A stretch of 64,000 nt of DNA from Certhia americana. Lineage: Eukaryota; Chordata; Aves; Passeriformes; Certhiidae. The notes below the pieces were generated by a model, which did no database searches, was not told where the DNA came from, and saw nothing but the letters and a program-made list of their open reading frames with translations. A program made the translations under genes and the position numbers. The DNA lies in contig CM031857.1 in the NCBI GenBank assembly GCA_018697195.1, forward strand, positions 65,286,774-65,350,773, in the 5' to 3' direction. Positions 25,901 through 40,775 of this stretch are shown piece after piece; positions within the stretch are counted from its first letter, which is position 1; the number at the start of each line of letters is the position of its first letter.

Positions 25901-28036
25901 GATGGAATTCAGCACTTACCATTTTGGAGAGATTTATCAGTCTTTTAAGTGCACTAAAGTATGTTCATGTTATGCCATGAACACAATTACCAGAACCCAG
26001 TAACAGACACAACTCACATTGAACCCAGTGGTATATCAGAAGTTTCAGTCCTTGGCTAAAATGTGATTTGTTTGCCTGCTAAATTGAGTGAGTGTGATAT
26101 ACAACTTCTTGTGTGAATGAAAAGAATAAATATTTCCCTATTTCTTTTTATTACTATACCCAGAATACACACTAAGCTTCATCAAATACTTTAAAATATA
26201 CCAATAATTTCCAAAGATTCATTTAATGGACAATGTACAGACACAGTTTTGCATCCACTTATTTAAAAAAAAATTACCTACATTGACAGTTTCACCCAGT
26301 TAATTTTAAATTATCCTTCTAAAATTTAATCATTCAGATCAGACTTTTCATCTAGGTTGCCTATAGTCAATGAAGAGACCCAGGCTTTTCCAGAAGCGAT
26401 TCAAGTTGCCCTATTTTACTCTGAGATGTATCACTCTCTAGAGATGTCTGCTATTTTCCACTGGCTATGAAAGAAGATGACTTGTTAAGATTTCAACAGC
26501 TACGTTTCAGACATAGTAGCAGATGAATCTCCTCCTTGATAACTAACTTCTTACACAGCTAAAGCTAGGGAAAATTAAATTCGTTTCTCAGATAGTAAAA
26601 ATATAGTGAAGATGTTTACCTGTATGCCTGCCATTTCGATGGAAATGTAATCAATCTGCTGTTTTGCAATTCTATTTCTAGGTACATATTTCCTTTAAAA
26701 TTAGTTTTCTGCTCAGAAAAAAATACTACAAAACTATCTCAACTTCATACTCCATTAAAAACCTCTGCTTTATAAAAGTTTAAAAAACTTTAGTAATTAA
26801 AAACTCAGAAAAATGAAGCAAGTCTCAAAATGATACGTGCTTTGTATTGTTCTGTAAGAAGAAAACTATTTCTATTAAACACACTTTCTTTCCTTCTTTC
26901 TTTCAAGGACTCTATTTTTACAGAAACATTTTAAAAACAGACCCTGATAGAATAAAATCTACTTTGAATTCCACTAGTTCTCATACCTTTTATCTGTTTC
27001 TGTCAAACATTTTGCCAGTTATTTTTTCCCCAGTTCTACTTCTTATTAAAATCAAATTAGGGAGGCAAACTGATTTCACAATATAAATATTCGCCTTCTA
27101 ATCAAAATCTAGATTTAATGCCAGAGTACATACTGCTAATGAATGCAAAGCATCTACAGAATTGAGTACTTTCCAGCTGGATTACAGGCACACTCTGGCC
27201 CACACCAGCAAGTAACTGGGTTATCAGTAGGAACTCTACTGAACAAGACATTCAGTGACTGGTCCCAGAAGTTATTACCATGTTTTGGATTAGGGGTAGA
27301 AATCAGCTGCAGAACAGGACAGCAGCAAATGTCCCAGGCACTTTCATATAAAACAGAACCCACCACATCACTATGCTGCTCATTGCAGCATAGAAAAACT
27401 TGAAAATATGAATTCATCAGAGCATAGAGAAAATCTAAAATACGCTCAGAAAGATGTAGTTCCATTCACTTGAGTAAACCTACAGGGATGATACTCAGTG
27501 CTGATTACGGGCCTATTTATTTCATTTAGTGGAGCATAGTAGCGAGATACCTGAATTAGCACGTTCACATACATGCACTCATACACTACACAGAGGTACT
27601 ACCTCTGGAATGGAAACTCTTTTGTCATGTTATAATAGTGATGCAGCCAGGATGACAAGGAATAGTCTCTTTTAAATTATAAATATTCCCTTAATTCCCC
27701 CTTCATAAAGGCAGTGGCAGACCAAAGAGAGAGAAGCATCTGAAACTATTTCCTACTTTGGAAAGAACTTTTGAAAATCTGCCAGCTTTTTCTCTCCTTC
27801 TGGCTGTCAGGTCAGGCTGAAACTCTTTTAATTCTGTGCCCAGAAAGCTCTGCTCTCAGTAGCACACACTCTAAATAAAGTGCTCTTATACAGTATATTT
27901 CACCAAAAAAAAGTAGACAGCAACAGCATGGAACAGTGTGAAATTCTGAAAGCCTCAGCATCAATGAGATGCCCACTGTCCATACTGGTAATTGCAATTA
28001 TGCAATTGAAGTGCTATATATATTGAATGGTGAAAA
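19988..28036 (-). other. DACH1: DACH1 intron 2, mostly featureless; possible conserved patches
   Basis: No exon, RNA gene or mobile element was recognised. An A20 run occurs at 24732-24751. Two stretches, about 23400-23620 and 25000-25170, have the mixed texture of conserved noncoding DNA, with ATTA, CAATTA and AATTTGC motifs. I have no alignment to confirm conservation and do not annotate them as elements. Confidence 0.55.
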
Positions 28037-28737
<701 letters not shown>

Positions 28738-29511
28738 AAGAGTTCTTTTAAAAATAAATTGGCAAAGTGTTCATAAGAATTAAAATTTTAACAGAATTGT
28801 GAAAAGTCTCTTTATAGATCTTTAAACAGGATAGGGTTTGTGAACAGCTCTTTTTGATCCTGTGCAGCACAGATAGTATTTTCATAGTATGTTAAAGATC
28901 TAACTCTGCATTTAGCAAGTACTTTTGCAAGAATATGTTGTTGTAAACAAATGCAGAGACAGCACAAGAAGGTATATTTGTCAAAATACATGTCTTGAAA
29001 TGTTCCCTTTTTTTGTGTCAGTTATACAAAGCTAAAGATTTGTCATTAAGCAGCCTCAGGGAGTGAGGTTTCTTCTTGAAGATGTATGCACTGCATATGA
29101 AAAGAAAACCAATGCAATTCAAAACAATGACATCATCTGAAAATTTTCCTAGAAGCTGATAGGAAGCAGAAGGAAGTGAAGAAAAAAAAGGGTAAGACTT
29201 CAGGTATGTATTTTCTTCAGACATTTGGCAAAAAAAGATTTAAGAGGCCTTTAGGAGAAATTTTGAGCTATGTTAGCACTGGAAATCCTTTTTGATTTGG
29301 TATGTATTTATCTATCAGTGTTTAGTGTTTTTCATCTTTTCTTTAAAAGAACATTACCTAATGGAATTCCTTCCAGATTTACTAGAATAACAGAAGTAAT
29401 AAATCTGTCAAGCTTGAAGCAACAGTATTAAGGTGTCTAAAATGAATCTAATAATCTTGCCAAAATACAGTTGCATAACTTGATTTAATTTTTGGTCAAC
29501 ACTGAAGTGGT

Positions 29512-29580
29512 CAGGCAGTTGGACTACATGATTGCTGTAGGTCCCTTCCAACTGAATTATTATATTCTATTTTATTCTAC
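29512..29580 (+). mobile_element. CR1 LINE tail fragment
   Basis: CAGTTGGACTACATGATTGC followed by a TAGGTCCCTTCCAACTGAAT motif and degenerate ATTCTATTTTATTCTA repeats matches the last 60-70 bp of CR1. It is very short and old, and antisense to DACH1. Confidence 0.8.
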
Positions 29581-32500
29581 TCTACATTTTATATATATTA
29601 TATACATAAAAGCAAAATCAGAAAGCAAAATTTAAGCAAGTGCCTTTATGTTGTTTCTTGATATGGTGAAAATGTAACAGTGTAAAGTGGAAAGGAACTT
29701 AAAGGAGACAGAATTCAGATGAACCTCAAAATCACTAACTTTTGAAAAATGAGAGGAACGCTTCTCTTTAGAAGACAGAGTAGTGGCCAAAACTTTGCCC
29801 TTTAATCAAAACTATTCAAAGAAACGAGAAAGCCTCAAACCACACACCCTGTTCTTCCCAAAAATAAATTAATTATCATAATCAACTCCCAAATCTTTCA
29901 CATCTCTGAAAAAATTGTGGAGATCTAGGGGACAGGATATCATGGAAGATAATGCGGTTTTTGAATACAGAGTCAGGGCAGCAGAAACTGTACCAAAGCA
30001 ACAAATAAAAAAGTGAAAGAATAAGATAGTAAACTCTGAAATAATAGAAATAATCCCTGCAAGTAACCATAGGAACAACACCACACAAAAAGTGAGCTGG
30101 AGCTAAGCACTGCATGAGATGTTCAGATGTAATGACTGAGGATGAAATGAGAAGGCTTTTACTGGGAGCAGGCCACAGATGGATCCATGTTAAGTGAACA
30201 AATACAATTAGATCATGAATAATTCTAAAAGGAGCAATGAAGCAGATTCAAACACAACTCCAAGAGACAGCGTTATCTCAGAGGTTATATAAACAGTTCT
30301 GAATTACACAGTAAAAAAAAAAAAAAAACAAAAAACACTTAGCACAAATTTTTACAGTTTCTGTGGTTTCACTGAATTAAAATAGTCAAAGATGTGAGAC
30401 AGAAATTAAGTTAAATCCATTGGCAATAACCTTCACCCAACTTGATTACAAGTTATATAAGGGCTACATTAAATATCCTTCAGTTTTGCTTATGCCCTAC
30501 TTTAATCTGGGCTGCCTACTGAATCTATTAACTTACTTGATTACTTAATAAGAAATAAAGTCTGAAAAATAAATAAAAATTCTGAAAAGATACATCATTT
30601 ATTCTAACATAGAAGCCTGGTATTCTTTTTAACTTTTAAAGTGCCAGTCCATTTCCTGAAAGAAAGTTCTGTGAAATTCTTGCCTGGTCAGCTAGACAGG
30701 ATGAGGGAATTAAGTATTTGGAATGAATGGCAAGGGAAGACATCCCAGGAAAAATCTTGTTAGTATTTACTGTTATTCTTCATTTTTTGTTACCCCTTCC
30801 AGAAAAATCTATTTTCATTATTAAAGGTTTCATTAAAAAAACCCTGGTTATTAAATGAAGTAGGTTTGAGAAAGAAGAGGGAAGAAAGATGATACAGTAA
30901 AATACTCATTCTTACCACAGTTCTGTGAGTTTATAAAGCACCACTTATATAGTTCAAAATTTACGCCAAGGCTGAATTTGTGTAAGCTGGAATCAGTGAA
31001 ACTTCCAGCACTCATTAAGGAAAATGTCACAGATTCGGACGAATGAAGGATTACACATTTCTAATCCTTCTATAAATTTTCAGGGTAGACTTGAAAATAA
31101 GTCACAAAGGTGAGTTTTCAGACCACTTGTAGAAAATTCTAAAATATTTTTTCACATACAATAAAAGTAAATATTCTCACAAATCACGTGATTTTGAACT
31201 CAAGATATTTTGAGAAAATATTGTGTCTCAATACCAAGTTTAATATTTTGACTAATATGATGAAATTCATTACTGGTAGTATGAGTTGAGATTGCGTTAA
31301 ACAAATGGAAAACAAAACTCATCATAAAACACTGTAGTAGCAGTAATAGCAGTAATAACAATAATAATAACAATCACTATAAAGACAGCATCTAACAACT
31401 ATCAAAAAACTTAAAAGCAAGTATTTTTCTTCAGAAAATTAAACAGACAGAAGTCTGGTTTAAAAAAATGTGTGAATGGTTATCCATAACTTTAAGTCTC
31501 AGACAATAACAGGGCATAAAAAATGTAACTGATCTTAGGATGACTTTAAATTAAAAACAAAAAAAAACCCAACCAAACAAACAAAAAAATTAAAAATTTG
31601 TTTCTAAGTACAAAATCATCTAACAATTCCTTAAATTTCTAAGTGGATGTGGATACAGTAATTATACCATGTTTGGACTGATTGCTTCTTTTATTTGCAT
31701 AAGGATAAATTCACTGCACATAAAGAAAATGTATATTTATTTTCCTCTGTATCATCAGGAAGTTAGTTTGGAGTTTCAGAACAGGAGGAAAAAACGAAGA
31801 AAGGTAATTCAAAATATCATGAGTTTTCTCCTGGAGTTGAGAAGAAAGCAATCAAAGAATCCAAAAAAAAAGATTCTGCAAGAAATTTTAATGAAAAAAA
31901 GTCATCATCTTTAACACAAAATGGACAAATGGTATCCAGCTATTGAACAGAAGGTGGAGAAATCAAGTTGCTTTTACTTAAAACAGAACTTCTATATAAG
32001 CATTTTTAATTGCTTTCAGATGCTTTTAGACTGTAGCGGTGATTAACTTCATTCAGCACACACAAGTACTTGTGTTCTAAAAGCCTGAGAGTTTTTGGCA
32101 CTTGGTGTAATAAAAGATAAAACTAAAACTTCCATAAAAACCTTGCCTCTAGTTTCTTTAAACAAAATACACATTAGAAACTCAACAAGACAGACATTCA
32201 ACCTCATAGTGAAATTCTAGTGTAGCTAGAAATCATGTTCTGTAATTGGCTATGGACAGTAAAAGAAACAAAACTTCCCAGGAACTCTTCCATGGGAGAA
32301 GATATGGATTTATTTTTTTTTCCTTAGGTTGGTAAATTATAAGAAAAAGGTTTTGGATTTGCAGCTGTAAGCTGCAGGATGCATGTCCGCCATCCAAGGT
32401 GAACAGCTCTGAATTGGTTTATTTATCCTTAATTTATCGGCACAGATGTAGCTATGAAAGTCATATTCTTCACGGGAATTATAGCCTAAATAGTACAATC

Positions 32501-35147
32501 CTTTGCCCAGACCTTTCCTGGTGAGCAAGCATTTGGGAGTTTTTTTCATTTAACTTAAGAATGCTCTACAATGGTAATACTAATTAATTTTGATTCTACA
32601 TACATGTCAACTCCTAAAATATTTCCCTATAGAATTTTAGCCTGGGTGATAATAGAAATAAATTTTAAGAGAAATCCAAGTAATTTACATTTTTTTATAA
32701 GGATATTCTTATGGATGTACTTTTTAAAAAAATCTGTATCCTATTTCATATGAAGTTATTCCATATTCCACAAAAACGATGCTTGCAGAGGCAAAAGTAC
32801 TGTACTTTTTGTTATTCATCTTTAGAAATATGATGTCCTCAGTGTGTTCAGCATCTGTATATCTGAGACATCAAAACCTGAATATAACCTGAGCTTTCAA
32901 GAGAAGAAAAAAATTCCTTTAAGAATTGTTTTGTCACACAGTCCCTGAGTGCGCAGGGACCACTGTTTTCTTCCACTTGAAAGAAATATTAATCTAGAAG
33001 AATCTTTTTGAGATACTTTTCAAAACAAATCGACTGATTGACAAAAAAATCACCTTTCTCTTCTCAAATACTTAACCTGAATATTGTTTGGATGCTGAAA
33101 ATCATTTAGGGTTTGAGGGGTTTTTTTTCTTTTCTTTGTAGTCTGGCACTTGCAAAACTAATGCACTGTTGTGATAGTAAGTTACTTGGTTATCAAATCA
33201 CCCAAGTTACACTGTTTCTTTACTCCCATATTCATATACATTTATTAAACAAGTGTACAGGGAAATTCTAACATTCTTTGCACTGTGTTAAGCAGCTTTT
33301 CTCACCATCTGAAGTCCCAGTTTAAGTGACATTACAGAGATGCAGTATTCTAGTGAAATAATTACATTTATATCTCTGTATATTGGATTGATGCATCATA
33401 GCGTACATGTTAAGGATTCAATTTACTGTCAAAAGAAAACATAGAAGTGACTTCATCCTTTTTCATAGAGAATTGCTTACCTAAGATCATATCCTTGATT
33501 TTATGGTTCCTAGCAAGGTTCCATAGCACAGGTCCAGTAATCTGAGGCAACCACAAATGGAAATTTTTGGAATATGCAGCTGACACTAACTCAAGTCTCA
33601 AATTCTGTATTTCCACTATAAAGGCTGGAAACATTCTTTTTTAAAAAAACACATGTGGAAAGAAATGCTACTCCATTAAGTTTCCTCTTATTAAGGGAAA
33701 CTGGATTGTTCAAGCTGTAAGGGTGGTCTTAGTGTTGGTGGTAGCAGACAGCACAATGAATACAGAGAAAAGGAAATTTCATAGAAGTATCTGCCCATTT
33801 AAAACATTCCTCACAACTCATTCTACTTCCCCTGGGTCAATCTAAATCTCAGCTCCCCCTAACAAAAGGATAGCATTGACAAGACCTTAATTCTGAACAA
33901 AACTTTTCAGTACACTGTCAGACTACCTGCCATTTGTATGGATTTTGATGAGTTAAAATGACGCAGCGGCATTACCAATTTTGTCTTGACTAGGTGCAGT
34001 TTTCCTTTTCCCAGCTTAGTCAGCCCTAGCATGCTACTGTTTCCTTAGCTAGAAACTAATACATAATTAATTGATGACTAACATCATCATGTAGTAACAG
34101 TAATGTTCTCCTCAAACTAAGACTTTTATTCCTAAATGACTGGTCACATCTCTAACACTAGTAGCAGTATCAGTTTATTCTTTGCTGAGCGCTTGAACAC
34201 AGTATCTCATTGCAATTATGATTGGACTGAAATGAGATGATTTAAGAGTAACATGTAGAACATTCATAACTAAAAAACATTTCAGAAAAGCAAAAATGCA
34301 GGTTCCTGTGCACATACACATTGTGGAAAGAGAGTAACTCCTGAAAACTATTATATAAATACTATATCAATGTAGCCTTGTAACTTCTCAATAACCACTA
34401 GCAGCAAACCAAGTAGCTTGTATTAGGTTAAGCTGGTTATACCTATTTGTAAAGAACTCTCTCCCTTCCCCTCTTCTCTCTTTCCTTCTTTCCATCAACA
34501 CAGCTTCCTTGCCCACTTTCCATCCCTGCCTTTGCAATTGCTGTCGCAGGCACGCAGCAACCAAACAACATATCTACCTATGTTTGCATTTTGAAGGAAT
34601 AAGTCTTCTCACATGAAATGAAGTTTTCAAACTGAGCATCTTGAATGGAATGAAACTCTGACCACCAGCTCAGGTTTCCATAAACAACAAGTTCTTGGAA
34701 GCAGCTCCTAAAGCAATAACCTATAGATTGGTTTCTGTTTGCAACACAGATGCAATTCATCAGCACATGAATTGTTAAAAAAATGTGCTCAACTTCACAT
34801 CACTAAACAGTTCTGACTCTGATTTCTGAACAGGAAGGAAAATGTTAAGCAATTCTCAGATGACAGGGAATAAAGTTAGAATAACCCGGCCTTGTAATCC
34901 TGAACTTGAACCAGGACAACCTTCCTTTTCAAAAACCTTCTCCCAGCTAAGACTATTTTATGATAACTCTAATATATTGCACAGGACATTAGTAACAACA
35001 GTACAGTGCACTGTGAACAACTGATAGTGGATGTATTACAATTCTGATAGTATGCTATTGTGCCTTGTACAATTCATGCAGGCAATGTTCCTAGAGCTAT
35101 AAGTCATAAGGACAACTCTCAGTGGCTGGTTCTCCTTGGAAAACTAC

Positions 35148-35242
35148 ATTCACAGAACCATAGAATCTGCTGAGTTGGAAAGGACCCATCAGGATCGTTG
35201 AATCCAAGCCTTGGCCCTGCACAGGACACCCCAAGAGGCTGA
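35148..35242 (-). mobile_element. CR1 LINE tail fragment, minus orientation
   Basis: It begins TTCACAGAACCATAGAATC (complement of the CR1 terminal octamers), continues TGCTGAGTTGGAAAGGACCC, and ends CCTGCACAGGACACCCCAAG. It is the only CR1 piece here in the DACH1 sense orientation, and resembles the subfamily of the fragment at 45724-45911. Confidence 0.88.
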
Positions 35243-38200
35243 GAATAAATTAATATAGTACTTAGCTACTTAAGTTTTTTCTTTAGGTTGTAGTCTTCTG
35301 AAGCGTTCCAGATAAAATAATGCTTCCTTGCATACTTTTCCTGAAGATACCAATCACTTAAGTAAATTCTGAAGTCCACCTACATCATATATCATATAAC
35401 AAAAACACCTGGGCTACCTGACATATTTGCTGGAAATTCCCTTCATATTAAAGTCCTTGCATGAAATCTGCAGAACTCCACAGCAGACAGATTGTTCTTA
35501 ACCAGGAGACAATCATATTAAATAATGACATTTGAAACTGCCTTTGCCCAAAAACACAAAGTGAGTGGAAAACATCAAGCTACAGTTTTTTCCTGTATTT
35601 TAGAGAATCCCCAAATATATGATAATGAAATCATGAACCAGAACTTTGGTATATATATATTTGAAGGGGTATTCTTATTGAATGCACTATGAAGCAAATC
35701 AAATATAAAATTAAAAGAAGAAAATCATTCACACTTCATTGAGCACATCATGCAAGGACATAAGTAGTCTAACTCTACAGGAAAGCTGCTGAGCACCCCC
35801 ACAACATTCAGGAACTTCACATCATTGTGATGATGCGGAACTACAGCCAGCAACATGATGAAACCGAGCTGTGTACCAGACCTTGCTATGTTCATCCTAA
35901 GAACTGCCATCCTTCTATTTTGCTACAACAATCAGCACCATTCAGCTAATGGACCGAAGTGTTTGCAAGTCTGAGATGTTATTCCAAATTCAACAGCTCA
36001 GGTTCATTTCTAGTGGCAGCATTTAACAAAATAATACTCTGTATTTCACGTTTAAAATGACAGCGTATTGTTTGCTCTACAAAAGGTTTGTTTTGAACAA
36101 ATTAGAGATTAAATGATTTGGAATCAAATTATTTTGGCTGAACATTCTCACTAAAAAGCAGGAGTGGGTGGAAAACCAACAGGTTTATTACACGCAAAAC
36201 TGTAAACACAGGATTATGATTATCTCGAAGCTTTTCTATTGAAATGCTCTGCCTGAAATCTGAGCAATAAGAAAATCTCAGTATAAGGGAAAATTGTGAA
36301 CCCTAAAATTTGAATAATTTAATTTTAAGAAACAAACGGCATATTCTGCATTCAATTTTCAAAATTCAAAAATTTTTTCAATTACAATTAATAGAATGTG
36401 TGGGATTCAGAAAGCTATAGAAACATTTCTATTACTAGGTTGCAATGTAGTCACTGACAATTTTACCACATACCTGCCTTTAAAAATAAGTGTTTAATTG
36501 TTTTCTTTTCGTATCAAGAGTTTGGTGTTTTATTTGTTCTTAATTTTGTTTCAATTTACATGTTACTTGTTTTACGGAAACAATATTTTATAACAGACTG
36601 TTAATTAAATATTGTTCTGAAAAGTGGGAAACCTTTTCTCCCAAGGTGTTTAATATACTTCCATTATTTGGAACAAGAAACTGGAACTGGGGAGAAGGTT
36701 GCTTCCAAAATTGGAAACCTTTTATTTTTTTTATTATCATGTTAAATCTACCCAAAAAAAGCTGTCTATACATAAAAATTATCACATATTGTTAAAGGCT
36801 TATCTAATAACTTCTAGCAGTTCATCTTCACAGAATATGATCAGTCAACTGGGATCCTATGTAACTGCTACAGGAATAGCACTCTTACGGGGAAATTCAG
36901 AACTCAATATGATTACAAACTTACTTTTCAGAAGGCAAAATTATTCTGGGATCCAGGAAGAATCAAAAAACTTTTATCTCAGATTTTCCACTAAAAGATA
37001 ATAAATCTGTGCATATCACAACCCAACACTGAGTACTCACAAGAGACAAGTAGGAGAGAGGATTCACAAGCCTATAACTAAAGCTTAAATAACTTCACTC
37101 AGTTTCTTTTTGAGTACCTTGAGCATGTTGAAGTACATGACTATCCTTGCTGCTTAAATATTTAATCCCAGAGTCTCTTTTGAAGTGAGCCAACTTGTTG
37201 CCTTTACATCAAAAAAGCTGGGAGCAGTTCTGGAAACTGGGATGGCTCTCAACAGGCAGTGGGTGAATCTGCATGAGGTGTGACTCTGACTTAAACAGTT
37301 TTCCAACAGTATCTTTTAAGCTTTGAATATATGTAGTATCATGCAATTCAACACTGCAACATGTACAAATTCTTCCTGAATAAAAGTTCTTCATAAAAAC
37401 GTTCCATGTCTGCAAGTAGTTGTTGGTTTTTAAAAGATTTTATGACTGAAAAATTTAAGGGACTCACTGGAATTTAAAACTAGTGAGCTTTCAGAAGCAG
37501 TTTTCAGTAATAAAACATCTTGTGATAAAGCAGAATACAGCTAGCCATTCAGTGGGAAGACATGTTGGCAAAATCATGACTGCTTTCAGATGATGACAGG
37601 TGGCCTGTATTACACCTAAATTATTATTTTTAAAATTATGAAAAAATGCATTTACAGGGTTGAGTCAGTTTATTTTCCTACTGATACATCAACTAGTGAA
37701 CACGACAGAAGCTTTCACACTAATTATAATGACTACTTCCTTAATGAAGTGAAAAAATGTTTTGTGTAATTTGATTCAGTCTCTTGAATTAGGTTACAGT
37801 TTGTCACTCTGAAAGCAAGACTTTGTTGCTTATTCTTAGAGTTAGTTCCGCCCCAACAGATAAACAGCTTATCATCCTATAATACCAATAAAAACCAATG
37901 TTAACAATAAAAATAATTTAACACTAATAACCAAAATACTGTTTTAACACAGAATGTATTTAAAAATAAGTAAGCAACAGCACTCAGTTTCATTGATGTG
38001 TATCTTTTTAACCAACACAGGATCTAAGAAGGTACCCAGCGCATAAAAAAAATGCACTGAATAATAGATTTGCTTCTCAAAATTACTATGTAATTCCAAC
38101 TTACAGTTTCTAGCCCCTGGAATACTCACAGAAATCAACTCTATTTATTTCAGTAAGTTAAATATATTCTTGAGACCTTACAGGATTGAGACTATCAGGA

Positions 38201-40679
38201 GGAAATACTTCTAACTACAGATTTTATTTCTTGGCAATATGATATGGAGAGAGTAACAACGATAATTATATTTTAACCATTCTTTCAGTCTGCTTAATAC
38301 AACATCAATAACGATGAGCCAGAGAAAATGAAATTATTTAATTATGTGATTAATCTTTCTTTAAACACCAAATAATTTCATCATCTACTTTAGCAAAAAC
38401 ATTACCACACTTTATCAATCACTGAATCTGTGAACAATGTTTGCCCTCCAAGTAAAAATTATCTATACAAAACCTTTCAACTCTCTCCTTATTCTAACTC
38501 CCCATAAAAATGCTTTGTGGTGCAAAGAATTTTGTACAAGATGGAAGTTGCAATATACTCATATTGATTCAGGCCCTTAGCAAGAGTGAAAAAAAGGATG
38601 AGATTAGAAATTACTCTTCAGATTACCATTTAAGAAAAGAAAAAGTATGGTTTAATAGAGGAGAGCAGATATAATTCGCATGCATGAAACATTTTCGAGG
38701 TAGATTAATATCCTTACACTGGAACAACTTGGATTCAGATGTGGAATAGTTATATAGAAGTACCTATCATGAAGCAAATGTGTTCAAAATAATAATAATA
38801 GCAACAATAATTACTCAGATGAATTTAATGCAGAAGTAATGTAATAATTAAACATGCTTTGAAATTACTTTTTAAATTGACAAAGATATATCTATAGATA
38901 TATATCAATATATGAAGGAGAATTCTTATCCTGCCCTATGTCAGCAATTTGCAAAATCACTTTATATTCTCATTTTATCTTTGAAAGATGCAGTTCCTGA
39001 AATAAGCACAAGAGAATGCAGTTAGTCATTTGTCAACTGTAGACTTTGGACTCAGTAGGCCAAGTTGCAGAAGAATTAGGCAAGGAGTTTTAAAAACAGC
39101 TTCAAAAGCTAAAATACTGAAGAATAATTACCAAAATAATTAGAAAAGTTGCTTTTCGAAGTTTGTATGAAAAATAATGGAAATATCATTTTATATGTGA
39201 TAAAAGTACTCCAGATATAAAAGTACAGACCACAATGTATTTCATACAATGAAGACATACAGCACTTCTTTTCTGATAGAACACAATTACAATCATCTAC
39301 TGTTACAACTTTAGACAGCTTCTGAAACACATTAACCAAGAAAAGATCTGTAGTACAGAGAGAGCAGATCAAAGTTAACTATGATAAGCCATACAGTTTT
39401 GGAAGGATTTCAAGGTGTTATCTAGATAAGCTGGAAACATCCATACAACTGTTTGAGTCTACACCAAATTCTTTCTTCTGACTACAAAACTTTTAGCATA
39501 GGCAGATTTTAATTCTCTGGAACGCTTGTGAAGGTCTTCATTTCCTGTTAATACACATTTCTCATTTTGTCACACTATCAAAGGTCCTACATATTTATTT
39601 TCATAAATATAAGATTATCTTTTGTGAAGTGATCAGTCTTCTATAAATTTGAGAGCATTCTGTAAATTTATCTTAATGAAAGGCATTGGATAGAACAGCA
39701 ATTGCGGGTAATAACTGAATAAAATGGACAGAATATCAACTGAGGGGTGATCCTCACTTCTTCAATTTATACTTCATTTAAATAATGTGGACTGTTATAC
39801 CTTTTTTCTCTTTTATTTTCCTTCTGTATATAATTCATACATCTCATCTTCGTCCCTAAATATTTCCATAAAGCAAGGTTATTCTAAGTGATGACACAAT
39901 GGTCTCTGCAAGTGTTTTCAGAGTTTATATCAGTGATATAAAATACTTTCAAGTGTTTCTTAACTAGGCTTCCTACAAAAATATACAGTCCTAGAATACC
40001 ACGAGAAATCTCAGCATACAGTTTAATACCAGTATTATTTGCACACATAAACGATGCATGCAGAACCAGTCACTTTAGAAATCAAGATTTCCACCTTAAA
40101 TCTCTATTTCTGTATTATGCAGCAAATTTCAAAAAAAAAAAATTTTTCAAGTAAAAATCATGCATTAAATCACAGCATTGTGTATCCTAGATATACCTAA
40201 TAATTGAAGATCTCTATACTTACAGAGCATTAAATAGCACATAATTGTTTGTGTGATCACTTATACTTTTTTAGGCAGAAAGGAAACTTATTACACTCAG
40301 ATTATTAAATCAATCAGAAAGTTTTAAAAGAAGTTATTACAAAGAAAAAAAAAATAATGGAGAGGGAAGGGGTAGGAAGCACTTTATAATCTGGTAATTT
40401 TATTTTTTCTTCTTAGAGCTGAATACTAACAGGAAATTCACACTTCACAAACTTCTCAAATGAAGAACCATGTTTTGGAATTCCTGACACATCAAGAAAG
40501 ACTGAGAGAGCTGTCTCAAATGTGACCCAACAAACACAAATTGAAATACAGGAAATTCCATTTAAAAAAAAAAAAAATCCATTGTTATTTTGAAAGTAGT
40601 AAAACACTGGAATAAGTTGCAAAGATACATCATGGTGTCTCTATCCTCAAAGATACTCACAGAATCTCAAGTGTACCCA

Positions 40680-40775
40680 ACCCTGAACCACCTGCTCTGA
40701 GCGATCTTACTTTGACCAGTGGAGGCCAGACTAGGTGACCTCCAGTGGTGCCTGACAACTTCAACCGGTCAGTGA
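40680..40775 (+). mobile_element. CR1 LINE tail fragment
   Basis: CCTGCTCTGAGCGATCTTAC, a TTTGACCAGTGGAGGCCAGAC motif (slightly rearranged), TAGGTGACCTCCAGTGGTGC, then CAACTTCAACCGGTCAGTGATTT follow the CR1 3' UTR order. Divergence is high. It is antisense to DACH1. Confidence 0.75.

Larger units (their letters stand above)
28738..40679 (-). other. DACH1: DACH1 intron 2, long AT-rich stretch with two CR1 scraps
   Basis: Apart from the CR1 pieces at 29512-29580 and 35148-35242, a T/C-rich tract at 34458-34530, AAT-type repeats near 31338-31375 and 38791-38815, and scattered poly-A (30312-30327, 40129-40141), I see nothing identifiable. All open frames are under 90 codons and unconvincing. Confidence 0.6.
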